Assembly (NCBI GenBank): GCA_045629005.1
Contig: JAZQQJ010000081.1
Coordinates: forward strand, 62,001 to 126,000
Origin: RGIG3528 sp045629005
GTDB lineage: Bacteria; Bacillota; Clostridia; Lachnospirales; Lachnospiraceae
Direction of reading: 5' to 3'
DNA: 64,000 nucleotides
Under the pieces are notes generated by a model. It saw only the letters and a program-made list of their open reading frames with translations. It searched no databases and was not told where the DNA came from. Made by a program: the position numbers and the translations under genes. Within the stretch, counting starts at the first letter, position 1; the number at the start of each line of letters is the position of its first letter. Positions 34,624 to 43,549 of this stretch are shown here, piece by piece.

Positions 34624-36053
34624 ACGAAGAAATAATAAATGCAATACCTGAAAATGAGCCTGAAAGACAGCTGTATTTTATAGAACTTCTTAAGAATATT
34701 TACAAAAAAAAAGCCGAAGCTTCAGGACGTCAGCTTACATATCATGTATCCACCTTCGGATGTCAGATGAACTTTAAAGACTCCGAAAAGCTTGCAGGTA
34801 TACTTGAAGAAATAGGCTATACTGAAACCGAAAGCGAAAATGCCGATTTTGTCATTTACAACACCTGTACCGTACGTGAAAATGCAAATACAAAGGTGTA
34901 TGGAAGAACCGGTTATCTCGGAAAACTGAAGAAATCCAATCCTGATATGATTATTGCGATTTGCGGATGCATGATGCAGGAAAAACATAACGTTGAAAAG
35001 CTCAAAAAGAGCTACCGTTTTGTGGATATAGTATTTGGTACGCACAATATATTTATGCTTGCCGAGCTTATATATAATAAACTTACGTCCGACAACAAAA
35101 TGCTTGTTGAAATATGGGACGGAACGACAAAAATTGTTGAAAATCTTCCAAGTGCAAGGAAATTTGACTTTAAAGCCGGCGTAAACATTATGTATGGCTG
35201 CAATAATTTCTGCACTTACTGCATTGTTCCTTATGTAAGAGGGCGCGAACGTTCAAGAAAGCCCGAGGATATCATAAAAGAAGTTTGCGAGCTTTCAAGG
35301 CAGGGCGTTACCGAAATAATGCTCCTTGGTCAGAATGTTAATTCTTACGGAAAAGGACTTGAAGAGCCTTGCTCCTTCGCCGAACTTCTGCATGAAGTAT
35401 GTAAAGTTGAAGGAATAAAAAGAGTTCGTTTCATGACATCTCATCCTAAGGACCTTTCTGATGAACTTATAAAAACAATGAGTGAAGAGCCTAAGGTATG
35501 TAATCATCTTCATCTTCCGATGCAGTCGGGTTCAAGCAGACTTCTTGCCCGTATGAACCGCCATTACACGAAAGAGGATTATTTAGCCCTTGTTGATAAA
35601 GTAAAGGCTGCAATGCCCGATATTTCGCTTACAACAGACATAATTGTAGGCTTCCCGGGCGAAACAGAAGAGGATTTTTCCGAAACTCTTGAGGTCGTTG
35701 AAAAAGTAGGCTTTGATTCCGCTTTTACATTTATTTATTCAAAACGTGAAGGCACACCTGCCGCATCTTATCCGGACGAAGTTCCCGAAGATGTTGTAAA
35801 AGACCGCTTTGACAGACTTCTTGAAGTTTGCAAAATTGCATCCGAAAAGGCATGTGAAAAACTTACAGAAAAAACCGTGGAAGTTCTTGTAGAAGGCATC
35901 GATGAGGCTTCCGAAGGAATGCTTACGGGAAGACTTTCAAACAATCTTCTTGTTCATTTTTCCGGTGAAACAAATCTCATCGGTTCGTACCAGCGAGTTA
36001 AGCTGAATGAATGCAAAGGGTTCTATTTCCTTGGAGAAATGGTTGATTTTTAA
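34620..36053 (+). CDS. miaB: tRNA-2-methylthio-N6-dimethylallyladenosine synthase MiaB
   Basis: A 477-residue radical SAM methylthiotransferase that adds a methylthio group to i6A37 of tRNAs. Three Cys of the N-terminal UPF0004 cluster are seen (FGCQMNFKDSE, YNTCTVREN, ICGCMMQ), followed by the radical SAM CxxxCxxC in GCNNFCTYCIVPYVRGRERS and a C-terminal TRAM domain (about 405-475). VCNHLHLPMQSGS and GFPGETEEDF are MiaB/RimO family motifs; RGRERSR favours MiaB. The start overlaps proA. A promoter for rny follows at once. Confidence 0.96.
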   Translation: MNEEIINAIPENEPERQLYFIELLKNIYKKKAEASGRQLTYHVSTFGCQMNFKDSEKLAGILEEIGYTETESENADFVIYNTCTVRENANTKVYGRTGYLGKLKKSNPDMIIAICGCMMQEKHNVEKLKKSYRFVDIVFGTHNIFMLAELIYNKLTSDNKMLVEIWDGTTKIVENLPSARKFDFKAGVNIMYGCNNFCTYCIVPYVRGRERSRKPEDIIKEVCELSRQGVTEIMLLGQNVNSYGKGLEEPCSFAELLHEVCKVEGIKRVRFMTSHPKDLSDELIKTMSEEPKVCNHLHLPMQSGSSRLLARMNRHYTKEDYLALVDKVKAAMPDISLTTDIIVGFPGETEEDFSETLEVVEKVGFDSAFTFIYSKREGTPAASYPDEVPEDVVKDRFDRLLEVCKIASEKACEKLTEKTVEVLVEGIDEASEGMLTGRLSNNLLVHFSGETNLIGSYQRVKLNECKGFYFLGEMVDF

Positions 36054-36056
36054 CCC

Positions 36057-36085
36057 TTGACATTAATTTGGATAAACTATATAAT
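36057..36085 (+). promoter_or_regulatory. Consensus SigA promoter for rny
   Basis: TTGACA (36057-36062), 17-base spacer, TATAAT (36080-36085), both hexamers perfect, starting 4 bases after the miaB stop codon. Confidence 0.95.
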
Positions 36086-36148
36086 TCTAATGTTGCATAA
36101 TTGATAGAATAATTAATTCTGCAAAAAAACAACCAGGAGGTATTCCGC

Positions 36149-37717
36149 ATGGATCAGACAACAATACTGATCATTGTCGGAGCCGCTTGCTTTGTATTAG
36201 CTTTCGTTATTGCTGCAGTTCTTTTCTGGAACCTCGGAATTAAAAACCATAAGAAAAAGTACGAAGCAACCGTAGGGTCTGCTGAGGAACGTTCAAAGGA
36301 AATAATCAACGAGGCATTAAAGACAGCTGAAGAGAAAAAGCGTGAAGCTCTTCTCGAAGCAAAGGAAGAGAATTTAAGAGCAAAAAAGGAAGCAGAAAAT
36401 GAGAACCGTGAGCGCAGAGCTGAGGTTCAGAGATACGAAAAGCGTATTATAGCAAAGGAAGAGGCGATAGACAAAAAAGCGGATACATTGGAGAAACGTG
36501 ATCAGAAGCTTTCCCAGAAGGAAGCTGAACTCGAAAAACTTCAGCAGGAAGTTCAGGCAGCACATGCAGAACAGCTGAAGGAACTCGAGAGGATTTCGGG
36601 ACTTACCTCCGAGCAAGCAAAGGAATATCTGTTTAAATCTGTGGAAGAAGAGGTTAAGCATGAAACAGCAGTCATGATTAAGGACCTCGAAACACAGGCA
36701 AAGGAAGAAGCCGACAAGAAGGCAAAGGACATTATTGTTACAGCCATTCAGCGTTGTGCCGCAGACCATGTTGCCGAATCCACAATTTCAGTAGTACAGC
36801 TTCCTAACGATGAAATGAAGGGTCGTATCATTGGCCGTGAAGGTCGAAACATACGTACACTCGAAACAATGACAGGTGTTGAGCTCATTATCGACGATAC
36901 TCCTGAAGCAGTTGTTCTTTCGGGATTCGATCCTATCCGTCGTGAAGTTGCCCGTATTGCTCTTGAAAGATTGATTGCTGATGGGCGTATTCATCCCGCT
37001 CGTATTGAGGAGATGGTAGAAAAGGCCCAGAAAGAAGTTGACACGATGATTCGTGAAGAAGGTGAGAATGCAGCTCTTGAAGTTGGTGTTCATGGCCTTC
37101 ATCCGGAGCTTATTAAGCTCCTCGGTCGTATGAAGTTCCGTACAAGTTATGGACAGAATGCCTTAAAGCATTCCATCGAGGTTGCTTCACTTTCCGGACT
37201 TCTTGCATCTGAGATGGGACTTGATATCAGACAGGCAAAGCGTGCCGGTCTTTTACATGATATCGGTAAATCCATCGACCATGAGCAGGAAGGTACACAC
37301 GTTCAGCTTGGTGCCGACCTCTGTCGTAAGTACAAGGAAAATGCCACAATCGTTAATGCCGTTGAAGCACATCACGGCGATGTGGAGCCTCAGACACTTG
37401 TTGCATGCATAGTTCAGGCTGCAGATACAATATCCGCCGCAAGACCCGGTGCAAGACGTGAAACAATTGAGACATACACACAAAGACTTAAACAGCTTGA
37501 AGATATTTCAAACAGCTTCGCAGGTGTTGATAAGTCATTTGCAATCCAGGCAGGACGTGAAGTTCGTGTCATGGTTATACCTGAAAAGATCAACGATGAT
37601 CAGATGGTACTTCTTGCAAGAGATTTGTCAAAGAAGATTGAAGCTGAGCTCGAGTATCCCGGCCAGATCAAGGTCAATGTTATTCGTGAATCGCGTGCAA
37701 TCGAGTACGCAAAATAG
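36149..37717 (+). CDS. rny: Ribonuclease Y
   Basis: A 522-residue RNase Y, the membrane-bound endoribonuclease that starts mRNA decay in Firmicutes. It shows an N-terminal membrane helix (IIVGAACFVLAFVIAAVLFW), a long Lys/Glu-rich coiled coil (about 35-200), a KH domain (GRIIGREGRNIRTLETMTGVE, about 225) and an HD domain with GLLHDIGKSIDHE near residue 370 and VEAHHGDVEPQT. AGGAGG at 36133-36138 is the SD. It has its own consensus promoter and a strong terminator, so it is a single-gene transcript. Confidence 0.97.
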   Translation: MDQTTILIIVGAACFVLAFVIAAVLFWNLGIKNHKKKYEATVGSAEERSKEIINEALKTAEEKKREALLEAKEENLRAKKEAENENRERRAEVQRYEKRIIAKEEAIDKKADTLEKRDQKLSQKEAELEKLQQEVQAAHAEQLKELERISGLTSEQAKEYLFKSVEEEVKHETAVMIKDLETQAKEEADKKAKDIIVTAIQRCAADHVAESTISVVQLPNDEMKGRIIGREGRNIRTLETMTGVELIIDDTPEAVVLSGFDPIRREVARIALERLIADGRIHPARIEEMVEKAQKEVDTMIREEGENAALEVGVHGLHPELIKLLGRMKFRTSYGQNALKHSIEVASLSGLLASEMGLDIRQAKRAGLLHDIGKSIDHEQEGTHVQLGADLCRKYKENATIVNAVEAHHGDVEPQTLVACIVQAADTISAARPGARRETIETYTQRLKQLEDISNSFAGVDKSFAIQAGREVRVMVIPEKINDDQMVLLARDLSKKIEAELEYPGQIKVNVIRESRAIEYAK

Positions 37718-37773
37718 CCTTTAAGTAATTATGAGGCAGGCTTATAAAAAGCCACGTAATAAATTACAGAACT

Positions 37774-37810
37774 GCAGGCACATTTGTTAAAAATGTGCTT
37801 GCTTTTTTTT
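37774..37810 (+). terminator. Intrinsic terminator after rny
   Basis: 12-bp stem GCAGGCACATTT/AAATGTGCTTGC (37774-37785 with 37791-37802, one G-T pair), 5-base loop, then eight T. Confidence 0.93.
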
Positions 37811-37827
37811 ACGCATAAGTGTAATAT
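37799..37827 (+). promoter_or_regulatory. Promoter for the aminotransferase, overlapping the rny terminator
   Basis: TTGCTT (37799-37804), 17-base spacer, TAATAT (37822-37827). The -35 is formed by the end of the terminator stem and its T-run. Confidence 0.5.
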
Positions 37828-37881
37828 ATGCAAAAGTGTTTTATTGTATACAATTATCCAATGATACTAAGGAGCAAAATT

Positions 37882-39081
37882 ATGTCACTTGAACTTTCTA
37901 AAAAAGCACTTGCGGTTAAACCTTCATCAACACTTGCAATTACAGCAAAAGCAAAGAAAATGAAGAGCGAAGGAATTGATGTTGTCGGTTTCGGAGCCGG
38001 AGAACCTGATTTTAATACACCCGAGAATATTTGTGAGGCCGCAAAAAAAGCTATCGATAACGGTTTTACAAAATATACTCCCGCAGCAGGAACAGAGTCT
38101 TTACGTGAAGCTGTAAGCCGTAAGTTTTCCAAGTTCAATCATATTACATACGATAAAAGCCAGATTGTAATCTCAAACGGCGGAAAGCATTCCCTTACAA
38201 ACATATTTGAGGCAATTATAAACCCCGGGGATGAAGTAATTATTCCTGCGCCTTTCTGGCTCAGCTACCCTGAAATGGTTAAGCTTTGCGGTGGCGTTCC
38301 CGTTATTGTTAAATGTTCCAAGGAGCAAAATTACAAAATAACCGCAGAACAGCTTAAAAATGCTATTAACGAAAATACAAAAGCTTTTGTCCTTAATTCC
38401 CCCAACAACCCTACAGGCATGATTTATACAAAGCAGGAGCTTGAAGAAATTGCTAAGGTAATTGTTGAAAAGGATATTTATGTAGTTGCCGATGAAATGT
38501 ACGAAAATCTTGTATACGGCGATGATGAAATTGTTTCAATTGCATCGCTTAACGAAGATATCTACAACAGAACAATTACTTGTTCAGGTGTTTCAAAAGC
38601 ATATTCAATGACCGGTTGGAGAATAGGTTATGTTGGTGCTCCGAAGGAAATTGCAAAGCTTATGAGCTCCATTCAGAGCCATCAGGCATCCAACCCCAAC
38701 TCAATTGCACAGGTTGCCGCAGAAGAGGCTTTAAACGGTCCTCAGGAGCCTGTTGAAGCAATGCGTCAGGAGTTTGACAAGAGAAGAAAGGTAATGTATG
38801 AAAGAATAAATGCAATGCCTCTTGTTTCCTGCATTGAGCCTAAAGGTGCTTTCTATGTTTTCATCGATTGCAGCAAGGTATTCGGTAAAACATATAAAGA
38901 TACACAGATTAACGATATTGCAACACTTGCCAAAATCCTCATCGAAGACTACCAGACAGCCGTTATTCCTTGTGCTGATTTCGGTGCTGACGACCATATC
39001 AGGCTTTCATATGCAATATCTATGGAGCAGATCAATAAAGGACTCGATAGAATAGAGCGTTTTCTCAATGATTTAAGATAA
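37882..39081 (+). CDS. Class I pyridoxal-phosphate aminotransferase (aspartate aminotransferase type)
   Basis: A 399-residue fold-type I aminotransferase. The start ATG 37882 has AAGGAG at 37869-37874; an in-frame ATG further upstream has none. Motifs: GFGAGEPDFNTPENI, VLNSPNNPTG (Asn contacting PLP), VVADEMYENLVY (Asp) and the PLP-Lys in CSGVSKAYSMTGWRIGY, with the substrate-binding Arg in DHIRLSYA near the end. This pattern matches the AspB subgroup that transaminates aspartate/glutamate, but related enzymes act on aromatic amino acids. It is transcribed alone and ends in a terminator. Confidence 0.9.
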   Translation: MSLELSKKALAVKPSSTLAITAKAKKMKSEGIDVVGFGAGEPDFNTPENICEAAKKAIDNGFTKYTPAAGTESLREAVSRKFSKFNHITYDKSQIVISNGGKHSLTNIFEAIINPGDEVIIPAPFWLSYPEMVKLCGGVPVIVKCSKEQNYKITAEQLKNAINENTKAFVLNSPNNPTGMIYTKQELEEIAKVIVEKDIYVVADEMYENLVYGDDEIVSIASLNEDIYNRTITCSGVSKAYSMTGWRIGYVGAPKEIAKLMSSIQSHQASNPNSIAQVAAEEALNGPQEPVEAMRQEFDKRRKVMYERINAMPLVSCIEPKGAFYVFIDCSKVFGKTYKDTQINDIATLAKILIEDYQTAVIPCADFGADDHIRLSYAISMEQINKGLDRIERFLNDLR

Positions 39082-39087
39082 AAATAA

Positions 39088-39116
39088 TTGATTAAAGAGT
39101 AGGAATGTACTAAAAT
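39088..39116 (+). promoter_or_regulatory. Promoter for proC nested in the upstream terminator
   Basis: TTGATT (39088-39093), 17-base spacer, TAAAAT (39111-39116). The -10 is in the loop of the hairpin 39096-39129. Confidence 0.55.
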
Positions 39117-39136
39117 ACATTTCTACTCTATTTTTA
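39096..39136 (+). terminator. Intrinsic terminator after the aminotransferase gene
   Basis: 14-bp stem AGAGTAGGAATGTA/TACATTTCTACTCT (39096-39109 with 39116-39129, one G-T pair), 6-base loop, then ATTTTT. Confidence 0.9.
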
Positions 39137-39157
39137 ACGATGTACGGAGATAAAAAT

Positions 39158-39958
39158 ATGCTTGGAGTAATAGGACTTGGTAATATGGGAACACCTCTTT
39201 TGAAAGGGGCTGTAAAGGTTTTTGGATGTGACAATGTTACATGCTGGACACTTGAAGAAGATAAGCTTAATAGTATCTCTTCGGAGCTTGGGATAAAACC
39301 ATCTCAAAACAATGTTGAGCTTGCCAAAAACTGCGACACAATTCTTTTCGCTATTAAGCCTCAGGTTTATGACTCTGTCATATCCGAGATTAAAGGTGTA
39401 CTCATTACTTCACAGGAAAAGAAAACGATTATTTCAATTGCACCCGGCATTACTACCGAATACATTTCCGAATGCTTTAACGGAAACGTAAATGTAGTAA
39501 GATGCATGCCCAACACACCTGCACAGGTTCTAGAGGGTATGACAGCCGTTTCCTTCGGAGAAGGCTTTAACGGCAATAAGGAACAGGTTCTTGAACTTCT
39601 TTCGACAATCGGTTCATATGTTGAACTTCCGGAAAAGCTTATGAATACTGCAACCGTTGCAAGCGGTTCCAGTCCTGCCTATGTGTATATGTTCATTGAA
39701 GCAATGGCGGATGGTGTCGTAAAGTACGGTATTCCTCGTGAAACAGCATATAAAATGGTCGCGCAGACTGTCCTCGGATCAGCCAAAATGGTTCTTGAAA
39801 CAAAGGAGCATCCCGGCGTACTAAAAGACAATGTCTGCTCACCCGGCGGTACAACAATATGCGGTGTTTCGGCGTTAGAGGAAAACGGTTTCAGAAATTC
39901 CATTATCAAAGCATGTGACGCAGTATACGAAAAAGGTAATGCGTTCGGAAAGAGGTAA
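39158..39958 (+). CDS. proC: Pyrroline-5-carboxylate reductase
   Basis: ProC performs the last step of proline synthesis, reducing pyrroline-5-carboxylate with NAD(P)H. The 266-residue protein starts with the Rossmann motif GVIGLGNMGTPLLKG and contains VVRCMPNTPAQVLEGM, TATVASGSSPAYVYMFIEAM and the signature DNVCSPGGTTICGVSALEE. GGAG 39146-39149 selects ATG 39158; an earlier in-frame ATG (39140) lacks an SD. It begins a four-gene operon with a Nudix enzyme, a nucleoside phosphorylase and a phosphoesterase. Confidence 0.95.
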   Translation: MLGVIGLGNMGTPLLKGAVKVFGCDNVTCWTLEEDKLNSISSELGIKPSQNNVELAKNCDTILFAIKPQVYDSVISEIKGVLITSQEKKTIISIAPGITTEYISECFNGNVNVVRCMPNTPAQVLEGMTAVSFGEGFNGNKEQVLELLSTIGSYVELPEKLMNTATVASGSSPAYVYMFIEAMADGVVKYGIPRETAYKMVAQTVLGSAKMVLETKEHPGVLKDNVCSPGGTTICGVSALEENGFRNSIIKACDAVYEKGNAFGKR

Positions 39959-39960
39959 AT

Positions 39961-40518
39961 ATGAAGAATCCTAAATGTAAAGAATCAAAGCTTATTCATA
40001 AGGGTAATATCATCGATTTCTACGAGAACACAATGGAATTTAAAAACGGCGATACGGCTGTTTGGGATGTTATCAAGCACAAAGGCGCTGCTGCAGTAGT
40101 AGCCGTTGATGACGATGGTAAAATTTTCATGGTTAAGCAGTACAGACCCGGTTGCGACAGAATGACTCTTGAAATACCTGCAGGCTGCATTAACGAAGGC
40201 GAAGACCGTATGACCGCTGCCGCAAGAGAGCTTGAGGAAGAAATCGGCTATAAGGCAGAAGAACTTGAACTCCTTACAAAGTTTTATTCAGCACCCGCGT
40301 TCAGCACCGAGTACATTGAAATTTATGTTGCAAAGGGACTTAAGAAGACAAAGCAGAAGCTCGATCCCGATGAAGAGCTTGAAGTTGAGAAGTACGACTT
40401 AAATGACCTTATCAACAAGATTATGGAATTTGAAATTATGGATTCCAAAACAATTGCCGGCATTATGTGCTACAAAGAGAGTATGGCAAGAAAGATTATG
40501 ATGAAATACAGGGGGTAG
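39961..40518 (+). CDS. Nudix hydrolase, ADP-ribose pyrophosphatase type
   Basis: A 185-residue Nudix protein. The Nudix box G-x5-E-x7-R-E-L-x-E-E-x-G is in GCINEGEDRMTAAAREL followed by EEEIGY near residue 80. FMVKQYRPGCDR upstream of the box and the YSAPAFSTEYIEIY segment after it are typical of ADP-ribose pyrophosphatases (NudF/YqkG), which split ADP-ribose to AMP and ribose-5-phosphate. Two bases after proC, with AAAGAGG as SD, and 6 before the phosphorylase gene. A nucleotide salvage context is suggested. Confidence 0.88.
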   Translation: MKNPKCKESKLIHKGNIIDFYENTMEFKNGDTAVWDVIKHKGAAAVVAVDDDGKIFMVKQYRPGCDRMTLEIPAGCINEGEDRMTAAARELEEEIGYKAEELELLTKFYSAPAFSTEYIEIYVAKGLKKTKQKLDPDEELEVEKYDLNDLINKIMEFEIMDSKTIAGIMCYKESMARKIMMKYRG

Positions 40519-40524
40519 TATTCT

Positions 40525-41829
40525 ATGAGAATGTATGATCTCATTCAGAAGAAAAAATTAGGGGAAAAGCTTACTAAAGAAGAAATCGTTTTTATTGTAA
40601 ACGGTTTTACAAACGGTGAAATTCCGGATTACCAGATGTCAGCTTTTCTTATGGCGGTTTACTTTAACGGAATGGATATTCAGGAAACAATCAACCTTAC
40701 ACAGGCTATGATTGATTCCGGTGACACTATGGATCTTTCCGAAATAAACGGATTAAAGGCAGACAAGCACTCAACAGGCGGTGTCGGTGACAAGACATCA
40801 CTTATTATCGGACCTATGGTTGCAGCACTTGGCGTTCCCGTTGCAAAGATGAGCGGAAGAGGCCTTGGTCACACAGGCGGTACTATCGATAAGCTTGAAA
40901 GCTTCAAAGGCTTTTCTGTTACACTGACAAAGGAAAAGTTCATAGAGCAGGTTAACCGTATCGGTCTTGCAATTATCGGTCAGTCAGGCGAGCTTTGTCC
41001 CGCAGACAAGAAAATGTATGCGCTTCGCGATGTTACTGCAACAGTTGACAACAAGTCACTTATTGCTTCATCTATCATGAGTAAAAAGCTTGCTGCAGGA
41101 AGTGATGTAATTGTTCTCGACGTTAAGGTTGGAAGCGGTGCCTTCATGAAGACACTTGAGGATGCACGTTCTCTTGCTGAAATTATGGTTCAGATAGGTA
41201 ACGGCTGTGGCAAAAAAACTTATGCTGTAATTACAGATATGAGCCAGCCTCTCGGCAACTATGTCGGCAACTCACTTGAGGCCTTCGAAGCTGTTGAAGC
41301 ACTTAACGGACGCGGCCCCGCAGACCTTATGGAAGCATGCTTTACCCTTGCTACATATATGCTTCTCGGAACCGGTAAGGCATCCACAGAAGCAGAAGCA
41401 GAAGCTATGCTTAAAAAGACAATTGAAGACGGCAGTGCACTTAAGAAACTTGCAGAGTTTATTTCTGCACAGGGTGGTGAGACAGACCGCATTTTCAATA
41501 CAGATAAGTTCGATAAAACAGAGTATTCCGAGGATATCATATCCACTAACGAAGGATACATTTCCGCTATCAAAACAGACGAAATCGGCATTACAAGCCT
41601 TATGCTCGGTGGCGGTCGTGAAACAAAGGAAGATGTTATCGATCCTGCAGTCGGCATAAGAATCAGAAAGAAAATCGGAGATTATGTTACAAAGGGTGAA
41701 TGCATTGCAACTCTTTATGCAAACGATGTTGATAAGCTTCGTAACGCATCCAAGAGAATTCACGGTGCATACACTTTCTCAGCTACAAAAGTTCCTGCTC
41801 CGAAACATGTACTTGAAATCATCAAATGA
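40525..41829 (+). CDS. pdp: Pyrimidine-nucleoside phosphorylase
   Basis: A 434-residue enzyme that splits uridine, thymidine and related nucleosides with phosphate. The signature KMSGRGLGHTGGTIDKLES near residue 110 and KADKHSTGGVGDKTSL (phosphate-binding) near residue 80 are complete. MRMYDLIQKKKLGEKLTKEE at the N-terminus favours the two-substrate bacterial Pdp over thymidine-only DeoA. C-terminal domain about 340-434. It overlaps the next gene by 4 bases (ATGA). Confidence 0.94.
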   Translation: MRMYDLIQKKKLGEKLTKEEIVFIVNGFTNGEIPDYQMSAFLMAVYFNGMDIQETINLTQAMIDSGDTMDLSEINGLKADKHSTGGVGDKTSLIIGPMVAALGVPVAKMSGRGLGHTGGTIDKLESFKGFSVTLTKEKFIEQVNRIGLAIIGQSGELCPADKKMYALRDVTATVDNKSLIASSIMSKKLAAGSDVIVLDVKVGSGAFMKTLEDARSLAEIMVQIGNGCGKKTYAVITDMSQPLGNYVGNSLEAFEAVEALNGRGPADLMEACFTLATYMLLGTGKASTEAEAEAMLKKTIEDGSALKKLAEFISAQGGETDRIFNTDKFDKTEYSEDIISTNEGYISAIKTDEIGITSLMLGGGRETKEDVIDPAVGIRIRKKIGDYVTKGECIATLYANDVDKLRNASKRIHGAYTFSATKVPAPKHVLEIIK

Positions 41830-42647
41830 AAGACCTTTATTTAGTATTAATTATACTTGCAGCATTAATAATTTTATATGTTGTAATAGAACTTGCAGAG
41901 CATAAGCATGTCAGTTATGTCACAAAAACACTTACTGATTACAACGGGCTTAAGCTCTGCATTTTATGCGACCTTCACAACAATCACCTTCCCAAATCGG
42001 CAATAAAGCGTATACGTGAAGAGAAGCCTTCCTGCATCATAATTGCAGGCGACCTCATTAATCAGAAAAACATTGATGTTTCTCACACAGTTTCTCTTGT
42101 ATATGAGCTTTCAAAAATTGCCCAGATTTATTATTGTTACGGAAATCATGAACAGAAAAACGAGCTTTATAATCCTCTTCAATGGGAGAATTTTAAGGCA
42201 TCTGTTTCCAGCATGGTTGAGTTTGTAGAGGATCACGTATCGATATCCGAAACTTGTGAGCTTTACGGTATAAGGCTTTCGTGCGATTTATATAAGAATG
42301 CTAAGCAGTCCGGCAAGGTTCCGCTTACAGAAGAGAACTTAAAAGAGTTTCCCGAGAAGCTTATCTCCAGTAAATATACCGTAGTTGTCTGTCATACACC
42401 CGCATATGCCGGATTATTGAAGGACAGACTTGCTCCGGACCTTATTATTTCAGGACATCTTCACGGTGGGCACATAAGGCTTCCTTTTATCGGAGGCATA
42501 TTATATACGATTCATCCGAAGCCAAAGTATACCGCAGGTCTTTATGATCTCGACAGTACCAAACTTTATGTCAGCCGTGGCACCGGAACGCATTTTATTC
42601 CCTGCAGATTTTTAAACAGAGCCGAAATAACATTTATTCGGATTTGA
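41826..42647 (+). CDS. Membrane-anchored metallophosphoesterase (YkuE/YaeI-like)
   Basis: A 273-residue calcineurin-like phosphoesterase. One N-terminal membrane segment (YLVLIILAALIILYVVIELA) is followed by the metal-binding motifs CDLHNNH (D-x-H), IIAGDLIN, YGNHEQK, VVCHTP and SGHLHGGHIRLP, all required for two-metal catalysis. Substrate is unknown; relatives act on lipid pyrophosphates such as UDP-diacylglucosamine or on wall precursors. It is the last gene of the proC operon, with a terminator 12 bases on. Confidence 0.85.
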   Translation: MKDLYLVLIILAALIILYVVIELAEHKHVSYVTKTLTDYNGLKLCILCDLHNNHLPKSAIKRIREEKPSCIIIAGDLINQKNIDVSHTVSLVYELSKIAQIYYCYGNHEQKNELYNPLQWENFKASVSSMVEFVEDHVSISETCELYGIRLSCDLYKNAKQSGKVPLTEENLKEFPEKLISSKYTVVVCHTPAYAGLLKDRLAPDLIISGHLHGGHIRLPFIGGILYTIHPKPKYTAGLYDLDSTKLYVSRGTGTHFIPCRFLNRAEITFIRI

Positions 42648-42658
42648 ATTAAAAAAAC

Positions 42659-42695
42659 AAGAACATTTCTTTCAAGGAAGTGTTCTTTTTTTTTA
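42659..42695 (+). terminator. Intrinsic terminator after the phosphoesterase gene
   Basis: 11-bp stem AAGAACATTTC/GAAGTGTTCTT (42659-42669 with 42677-42687, one G-T pair), then a run of nine T. Confidence 0.9.
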
Positions 42696-42711
42696 TTTTC
42701 TGTGCTATAAT
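42683..42711 (+). promoter_or_regulatory. Extended -10 promoter for scpA-scpB
   Basis: TGC-TATAAT (T42703 to T42711) is a perfect extended -10. A weak -35 (TTCTTT, 42683-42688) at 17 bases lies in the terminator T-run. Confidence 0.7.
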
Positions 42712-42747
42712 ATTGCAGTCAAATTTTTAATAACATAGTGAGGAATT

Positions 42748-43539
42748 ATGGCTCTTGACATAAAACTTGATGCATTTGAAGGCCCTTTGGACCTGCTTTT
42801 GCACCTTATAGACATAAACAAAATAAATATATACGACATACCTATTGCAGAAATCACAGACCAATACCTTGATGCAATAAAAGGCATAGAAGAGCTTAAT
42901 CTGGATTCTATGAGCGAATTCCTTCTTATGGCTTCCACGCTTCTCAGGATTAAGTCCAAAATGCTTCTTCCTGTCGAAATTGATGAAGAAACAGGAGAAG
43001 AGATTGACCCGAGAACAGAACTTGTTGAAAGGCTTCTTGAGTACAAGATGTATAAATATACTTCTCTGGAGCTTAAAGATATGGCACTCGATGCGGACAG
43101 AGTTTTCTTTAAAACATCAAACCTCCCGCCCGAAATATTGAATTATCACGAAGAAGTGCCCGTTTCCGAGCTTCTTAACGACATATCGCTTTCAAAGCTT
43201 AACGATATTTTTGAAAGCGTTATGAAAAAAAGAGAAGATAAAATCGACCCTGTCAGAAGTAAATTCGGAAAGATTGAAAAAGAAGAAGTTTCGCTTTCCA
43301 AGAAAATGTATTTTGTCCAGGAATATGGCATTGCAAACAGAAGATTCTCCTTCAGAGGTCTTCTTGAAAGCCGCTCCGATAAAATGGACATTATAGTAAC
43401 GTTCCTGTGCATCCTTGAGCTTATGAAAATGGGTCGTATGAACATTACACAAAAAGAAATTTTCGAAGACATTGAAATAGAATACACAGCCACGGACATC
43501 GTTGACTTCGACGAAAATAACGGTCTTTCATTCGGCTGA
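42748..43539 (+). CDS. scpA: Segregation and condensation protein A
   Basis: A 263-residue ScpA kleisin, which bridges the SMC heads in the bacterial condensin. The N-terminal DAFEGPLDLLLHLIDINKI and PIAEITDQYLDAI, SEFLLMASTLLRIKSKMLLP are textbook ScpA; the C-terminal winged helix (about 195-255) contains ILELMKMGRMNITQKEIFEDI. Acidic composition is typical. The scpB gene follows after 10 bases; smc is not in the window. Confidence 0.96.
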   Translation: MALDIKLDAFEGPLDLLLHLIDINKINIYDIPIAEITDQYLDAIKGIEELNLDSMSEFLLMASTLLRIKSKMLLPVEIDEETGEEIDPRTELVERLLEYKMYKYTSLELKDMALDADRVFFKTSNLPPEILNYHEEVPVSELLNDISLSKLNDIFESVMKKREDKIDPVRSKFGKIEKEEVSLSKKMYFVQEYGIANRRFSFRGLLESRSDKMDIIVTFLCILELMKMGRMNITQKEIFEDIEIEYTATDIVDFDENNGLSFG

Positions 43540-43549
43540 TGGAGAGAAA

